Below the pieces are notes generated by a model. The model made no database searches and was not told the origin of the DNA. It saw only the letters and a list, made by a program, of their open reading frames with translations. Source: Ignavibacteriaceae bacterium (GTDB lineage Bacteria; Bacteroidota; Ignavibacteria; Ignavibacteriales; Ignavibacteriaceae). Taken from it: a stretch of DNA of 6,233 bases. A program made the translations under genes and the position numbers. The DNA lies in the NCBI GenBank assembly GCA_026193755.1, contig JAPHUI010000002.1:1-6233 (forward strand), in the 5' to 3' direction. This document shows positions 5,917 through 6,233 of the stretch, one piece after another. Position 1 is the first letter of the stretch. Every line of letters begins with the position of its first letter.

Positions 5917-6233
5917 ATGATAGAAGAAAAAATTAAACAATTGGGAATTACAATCCCGGAAGCAGCCAAACCATTAGCAGCATACATACCTGCTTTAAAA
6001 GTTGGAAACTTAATCATGACATCCGGACAGGTTCCAATTGCTGCTGGAGTAATTCAATTTCAGGGAAAGGTCGGAAAAGATTTAACTGAAGAGGAAGCGA
6101 AAGAAGCAGCAAAACTTTGCGCAATAAATTGTTTGAGTGCAGTAAAAAGTATAGTTGGCAGTTTGGATAAAATAAAAAGAATAATCAAACTAACTGTTTT
6201 TGTAAATAGTGCTGAAGGATTCACAGCTCAACC
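5917..6233 (+). CDS. RidA/YjgF/UK114 family protein, 5' part (cut by window edge)
   Basis: The first 105 residues of an open frame that runs past the right edge with no stop. It reads as the RidA (YjgF/YER057c/UK114) superfamily: an N-terminal extension (MIEEKIKQLGI...), then LKVGNLIMTSGQVP at about 28-41, a GKVGKDLTEEEAKEAA stretch, a long helix with CAINCLSAVKSIVGSLDKIK, and IIKLTVFVNSAEGFT near the cut. RidA proper deaminates reactive enamines and imines made by PLP enzymes such as threonine dehydratase. The extended N-terminus and wording resemble the roughly 150-residue subfamily distinct from E. coli RidA (128 residues), whose substrates are less clear. The active-site arginine of true RidA (R105 in E. 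coli) would fall after the window edge, so deaminase activity cannot be judged, and I withhold the symbol ridA. It is divergent from mazG. Confidence 0.9.
   Translation, partial: MIEEKIKQLGITIPEAAKPLAAYIPALKVGNLIMTSGQVPIAAGVIQFQGKVGKDLTEEEAKEAAKLCAINCLSAVKSIVGSLDKIKRIIKLTVFVNSAEGFTAQ

Overview
The window carries eight genes from a low-GC Gram-negative bacterium. Seven run left to right and one (mazG) runs right to left. Two ends are cut: the 3' end of guaA at the left edge and the 5' part of a ridA-like gene at the right edge. AT-rich coding, several genes without a clear Shine-Dalgarno site, signal peptides and a lipoprotein point to the Bacteroidota/Chlorobi/Ignavibacteriota region of the tree, perhaps Ignavibacteria. 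This is inferred from sequence style, not from a marker gene search.

Left part (1-2853): the GMP synthase C-terminus is followed closely by a 585-residue exported protein that joins tetratricopeptide-like helices to a type I periplasmic-binding-protein fold. radC follows after only five bases. Spacing suggests one transcription unit. No ABC transporter permease or ATPase is present, so the binding-protein-like gene is an orphan, and its layout resembles the cell-wall synthase activator LpoA.

Middle part (2854-4091): a 150-base AT-rich gap with a possible promoter precedes a small two-gene envelope unit. The first gene encodes a tiny lipoprotein whose mature part is almost all one coiled coil. 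The second encodes a secreted coiled-coil protein with a C-terminal LysM domain. The unit ends in a convincing rho-independent terminator. Together they could link the outer membrane to peptidoglycan; this is inference from architecture.

Right part (4092-6233): a PhoH-family ATPase begins only about 15 bases after the terminator. It converges with mazG, a house-cleaning nucleotide pyrophosphohydrolase, and the two genes share four bases at their stop codons. A short AT-rich divergent gap separates mazG from a ridA-family gene that runs off the window.

Most of the window is housekeeping. I saw no mobile element, CRISPR array, tRNA, rRNA or defence system. The parts most worth following up are the three envelope proteins: the LpoA-like orphan, the Lpp-like lipoprotein and the LysM partner.
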